Source: Chloroflexi bacterium RBG_16_51_16 (lineage in GTDB: Bacteria > Chloroflexota > Anaerolineae > Anaerolineales > Villigracilaceae). From it: DNA of 8,115 nucleotides. Below, piece by piece: positions 5,096 through 8,115 of the stretch (positions are counted from its first letter, which is position 1; each line of letters begins with the position of its first letter). Below the pieces are notes generated by a model. The model was not told where the DNA came from and ran no database searches. It worked only from the letters and a program-made list of their open reading frames with translations. The position numbers and the translations under genes were made by a program. Location of the stretch: contig MGNL01000025.1 of assembly GCA_001796785.1 (NCBI GenBank), forward strand, positions 2,640-10,754, read 5' to 3'.

Positions 5096-6889
5096 ATGCC
5101 GGACAATATCCTGATCGCCATCGCCTGGCCTTACGCGAATGCCGATATCCATGTCGGAAACATCACCGGTTCGCATTTACCCGGTGATATCGTTGCGCGC
5201 TACCACCGCCTGAAGGGGAATAATGTACTCATGGTCAGCGGGACGGATTCGCACGGTACTCCCGTCGTTCTGGCAGCGGATAAGGAAAATAAATCCGTAG
5301 AGGCAGTTTACAAGAAGTATCATGACGGATTTCTCGAGTTCTTCGAAAAAGCCGGCATCAGTTTTGACCTTTTCACGACCACCCACACGGATAACCATTT
5401 CAAAGTATCCCAGTCCATTTTCCTTGCATTGTTACAAAACGGCTACCTCTTCACCCGGTTCAGCAAACAATGGTATTCGCCGGGATCTGAAAAATTCCTG
5501 CCTGACCGATACGTGGAAGGCACCTGTTACATCTGCGGTTATGAGGGGGCGCGTTCAGATCAATGTGACAACTGCGGAAATGTACTCGACCCTGAAAAAC
5601 TCCTGAAGCCGCGAGCCCGTACCGGTGCAGGCGACCTCGAACTGCGTGATACGGAACACTATTACCTCGATCTCTCCAAACTCGAACCCGAAGTAAAGGC
5701 GTTCTTGCGTGAACGCAGCGGACACATGCGGGACACAGTCCTTGGAGAATCCCTGGGCAAGGTTGAAGCCGAAGGTTTAAAGCCCCGCCCAATTACGCGC
5801 GACCTGGACTGGGGAATTCCTGTTCCGGTCCAGGGATGGGAGGGCAAATGCCTGTATGTTTGGTTCGAGGCTGTGATCGGCTATCTCTCCGCAGCCATTG
5901 AATGGAGCCGGCTGGATGGTCAAGGCGAGTCCTGGAAGAAGTGGTGGGCTGATACTGCTGCCAAACATTATTATTTCCAGGGAAAAGACAATATCTTTTT
6001 TCACACATCGCTTTGGCCGGCTGAACTCATGGGTGTGGGTGAAAAATTTGGTGAAATCTTTTCCGGTGAACTTTATAAACTCACCCTACCCTACGACGTG
6101 CCCGCCAACCAGTTCATGAACCTCGAGAGCCAGAAGATCAGCGGTTCCAGAAATTGGGGAGTCTGGGGTCTGGATGCACTCCAACGCTATGACCCAGATG
6201 CGCTGCGTTATTACCTCACCATCAACATGCCAGAAATGAAGGACAGCAACTGGGATTGGTCTGAATTCGTGGCGCGCAATAATAATGAGCTGGTGGCGAC
6301 GTGGGGCAACCTGGCCAACCGGGTTCTGGCTTTTTGCTACAAGAATTGGGATGGACATATTCCGGAAATAGAATTGAATGCCCTTCGCCCCTCAGATATC
6401 AGCCTGCTTCAATATATTGATGGCGGGTTCGAATCGGTCGGAAAGGAACTGGAAGCCGTGCATTTGAGGGCAGCGTTACAGGAGGCTCTCCGGCTTGCCA
6501 GCATCGTAAACCAGTACCTGGATCAGACCGCACCCTGGTCGGCTCTCAAGCGGAACAAGGACCAGGCTGCACTAACCGTATTCACGGCTCTCAAAGCCAT
6601 TGATTCGTTGAAAATCCTGTTTGCACCATTCCTGCCATTCAGCTCGGAAAAGTTGCATCGATTTTTTAACTACCAGGAACCATTATTCGGCGAACAGTAC
6701 ACCCAGGAGGTGAACGATACGCTCGGTTCGCATCGCGTGCTGCGCTACCGCCTGCATCCGCGAGGTGTGGAAAAACTCTGGCAGCCCAGCAATATTCGAC
6801 CCGGAGTCAGGTTGAACACGCCGGATCCGCTGTTCAAGAAACTAGACGAGAGCACAGCTGAGATGGAGCGTGGTAGACTGGGCAGCTAA
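5096..6889 (+). CDS. metG: Methionyl-tRNA synthetase
   Basis: A 597-residue class I aminoacyl-tRNA synthetase that joins methionine to tRNA-Met in the cytoplasm, using ATP. The N-terminal AIAWPYANADIHVGN carries the HIGH-type motif as HVGN (19-22). The connective domain has one zinc knuckle, C144/C147 with C157/C160. LDWGIPVP (238-245), the methionine-pocket residues in YVWFEAVIGY (W256, Y263) and H303 in FQGKDNIFFHTSLWPAE follow. The KMSKS loop reads KISGS (347-351) followed by RNWGVW, so the second Lys is replaced by Gly. The helical anticodon-binding domain occupies about 385-530. There is no C-terminal tRNA-binding (EMAPII-like) domain; the chain ends after a 60-70 residue tail. ATG 5096 fits the family's N-terminus, although its SD is weak (AAAGAG, about 11 nt upstream). 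A terminator and possible Met-responsive leader lie upstream. The DUF2652 gene follows after 57 nt. Confidence 0.97.
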   Translation: MPDNILIAIAWPYANADIHVGNITGSHLPGDIVARYHRLKGNNVLMVSGTDSHGTPVVLAADKENKSVEAVYKKYHDGFLEFFEKAGISFDLFTTTHTDNHFKVSQSIFLALLQNGYLFTRFSKQWYSPGSEKFLPDRYVEGTCYICGYEGARSDQCDNCGNVLDPEKLLKPRARTGAGDLELRDTEHYYLDLSKLEPEVKAFLRERSGHMRDTVLGESLGKVEAEGLKPRPITRDLDWGIPVPVQGWEGKCLYVWFEAVIGYLSAAIEWSRLDGQGESWKKWWADTAAKHYYFQGKDNIFFHTSLWPAELMGVGEKFGEIFSGELYKLTLPYDVPANQFMNLESQKISGSRNWGVWGLDALQRYDPDALRYYLTINMPEMKDSNWDWSEFVARNNNELVATWGNLANRVLAFCYKNWDGHIPEIELNALRPSDISLLQYIDGGFESVGKELEAVHLRAALQEALRLASIVNQYLDQTAPWSALKRNKDQAALTVFTALKAIDSLKILFAPFLPFSSEKLHRFFNYQEPLFGEQYTQEVNDTLGSHRVLRYRLHPRGVEKLWQPSNIRPGVRLNTPDPLFKKLDESTAEMERGRLGS

Positions 6890-6929
6890 ATGCCACTCGA
6901 TTAAGCGAACGTTCTGGAAAGAAATTTTT

Positions 6930-6950
6930 ATGTTTAACGGTAGAACATGA
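6930..6950 (+). other. Six-codon upstream ORF overlapping the start of the DUF2652 gene
   Basis: ATG 6930 opens a six-codon frame (MFNGRT) ending at TGA 6948-6950, which overlaps the ATG of the next gene as ATGA. It has the only good Shine-Dalgarno sequence in the gap, GGAAAG (6916-6921), at 8-nt spacing. It could bring ribosomes to the downstream start by termination-reinitiation. It may equally be a chance ORF. Confidence 0.25.
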
Positions 6951-8050
6951 TGGCTCCACTAACTCAGAGAGGATACTTTCTCCTCACAGATCTTTCTGGT
7001 TACACCTCCTTCGTCGCCGAATCCGAGCTCGAGCACGCACACGATATTCTGAGTGATCTCCTCCGAACCATATGTGAATCCATCCAGCAGCACCTTACGA
7101 TCCACAAACTCGAAGGCGATGCGGTATTCGCATACACGCCGGAAGCCAGGTTGCAGCGAGGCGAAACACTATTAGAATTGATCGAATCGACCTATCTTGC
7201 TTTTCGTGATCGCAGGACATCCATCCTGCGTGGGACAACCTGCACATGCAAAGCCTGTTCAAACATCCCCTCCTTGGATTTAAAGTTCATTTTGCATTTT
7301 GGTGAATACATTCTTCAAGACGTGGCAAATATTAGGGAAATGGTGGGTTCGGATGTCAACCTCGTCCACAGGCTCAGTAAGAACCACACGACCGAAGCTA
7401 CTGGGTGGAAAGCCTATGTTCTGCTCACTGCCAAATGCCTTGAAAAATTGAAATTGGATCTTAAAAACACCTTCAAATTAACGGAGAAATACGAACACCT
7501 GGGTGAACTACAGACATTCAGCCTCAATCTACACCAGAGATATGACGAACTGATGGCCGAACGACGGTTCAGCATTAATGAAAAGGATGCTGACCTGGTT
7601 CTGCAAGTGGATTTTCCCACACCTCGGCCCACAACCTGGGAATGGTTGGAAGAACCGACCAGGAGAAACTTGTGGGGAGGTGACGTTAATTGGTCCACTG
7701 GCGAACGTATGATGGGAAGGACAGCGAAGGGCTCGAAAAATCATTGCGCCCATGGAAAAGGAACCAGCACGGAGGTCATCCTGGACTGGAGACCGTTCGA
7801 ATACGCCACACAAGAGTTGCATCAGAACGGAAAAAAGGTGTTTACGGAGACCGTCCGGCTGGAAGCCACACCAGATGGAAAGACGCACGTTTTAGACATC
7901 ATCCGGGCGAATTTACCGGGCCCTCGATTCCTTCGTAAAATCCTTGCACGGTTCTTTTTTATTACTTTATATAAAATGGATAAATTGCTTTTAAAAGCTG
8001 CCAGGCTTGCTGGAGAGGAAGATTCACAAACCAGCGATGAGGCTATATAA
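6947..8050 (+). CDS. DUF2652 cyclase-like domain fused to an SRPBCC/START-like domain
   Basis: A 367-residue soluble protein. Residues about 8-190 match DUF2652, a family related to class III adenylate/guanylate cyclases. TDLSGYTSF (D15) and KLEGD (D58) match the two metal-binding Asp motifs, K54 and D136 the adenine-selecting pair, and N138 with R142 (DVNLVHR) the catalytic Asn-x3-Arg. A Cys group, CTCKAC (C99, C101, C104), precedes the central strand LDLKFILHFGEY. Residues about 205-355 resemble an SRPBCC (START/polyketide cyclase-like) fold, with VDFPTPRPTTWEWL at its start and a long amphipathic last helix (about 328-354); such domains bind hydrophobic ligands. Whether the protein makes cAMP is not established. 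The start MMAPLTQRGYFLLTD fits the family; ATG 6950 is an equal choice. It has no good SD, but its ATG overlaps the stop of a six-codon ORF that does. It may be co-transcribed with metG. Confidence 0.85.
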   Translation: MMAPLTQRGYFLLTDLSGYTSFVAESELEHAHDILSDLLRTICESIQQHLTIHKLEGDAVFAYTPEARLQRGETLLELIESTYLAFRDRRTSILRGTTCTCKACSNIPSLDLKFILHFGEYILQDVANIREMVGSDVNLVHRLSKNHTTEATGWKAYVLLTAKCLEKLKLDLKNTFKLTEKYEHLGELQTFSLNLHQRYDELMAERRFSINEKDADLVLQVDFPTPRPTTWEWLEEPTRRNLWGGDVNWSTGERMMGRTAKGSKNHCAHGKGTSTEVILDWRPFEYATQELHQNGKKVFTETVRLEATPDGKTHVLDIIRANLPGPRFLRKILARFFFITLYKMDKLLLKAARLAGEEDSQTSDEAI

Positions 8051-8115
8051 ATTCTCCGACGGTGCCTGATGTTGATTCATTCGATTATTTTGGAACAAAT
8101 TGATATCGGTGGGAG

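Noticed and set aside
6881..6894. Hairpin GGCA-N6-TGCC at the end of metG
   Set aside because: Only four pairs and no T tract, so not a terminator; read-through into the DUF2652 gene remains likely.
8072..8115. TTGATT or TTGATA near the right edge as a promoter
   Set aside because: No convincing -10 box at the right distance lies within the window; the edge cuts off the region needed to decide.

Overview
The window reads as a compact piece of bacterial chromosome of roughly balanced base composition, with every supported gene on the + strand and mostly in short-spaced or overlapping order. The mix of genes (a phosphohexomutase with a GEESGG loop, a DUF177/YceD protein, a MetRS with a four-Cys zinc knuckle and a relaxed KMSKS loop, and a DUF2652 cyclase-like protein), together with heavy use of TTG starts, suggests a member of the Chloroflexota, perhaps Anaerolineae. 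That assignment rests on remembered family resemblance, not on a marker gene, and should be held loosely.

Bases 1-683 hold the C-terminal part of an alpha-D-phosphohexomutase that runs in from the left. A tight cluster follows: a TatD-family metal-dependent hydrolase (751-1686), a long-chain trans-polyprenyl diphosphate synthase (1689-2657) and an EamA/DMT-type ten-helix transporter (2660-3532). The gaps between these three are only 2 nt, so they very probably form one operon. The 169-nt gap at 3533-3701 holds a strong sigma70-type promoter (TTGACC, 17 nt, TACAAT with an extended -10), a small dyad upstream of it, and a leader in which the Shine-Dalgarno tract can pair with an upstream anti-SD. 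It drives a DUF177/YceD-like protein (3729-4235), whose stop codon overlaps the TTG start of an unrecognised four-helix membrane protein (4232-4828).

The 267-nt gap at 4829-5095 is the most interesting part. It contains a promoter-like pair with a perfect TTGACA -35 box, a 21-codon ORF with four Met codons including an adjacent ATG-ATG pair, a long imperfect hairpin overlapping the end of that ORF, and a clear intrinsic terminator whose 5' arm is shared with the hairpin. All of this lies directly upstream of metG (methionyl-tRNA synthetase, 5096-6889). The arrangement is what a methionine-sensing leader-peptide attenuator of metG would look like, though the leader ORF has no good ribosome binding site and an independent small RNA is a real alternative.

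After metG comes a two-domain protein (6947-8050): an N-terminal DUF2652 domain, in which all the key positions of class III nucleotide cyclases appear to be kept, joined to a C-terminal SRPBCC/START-like domain. The last 65 bases (8051-8115) show no gene; they end in GGTGGGAG, which could be the ribosome binding site of a gene beyond the edge. No tRNA, rRNA, CRISPR array, insertion sequence or attachment site was seen.
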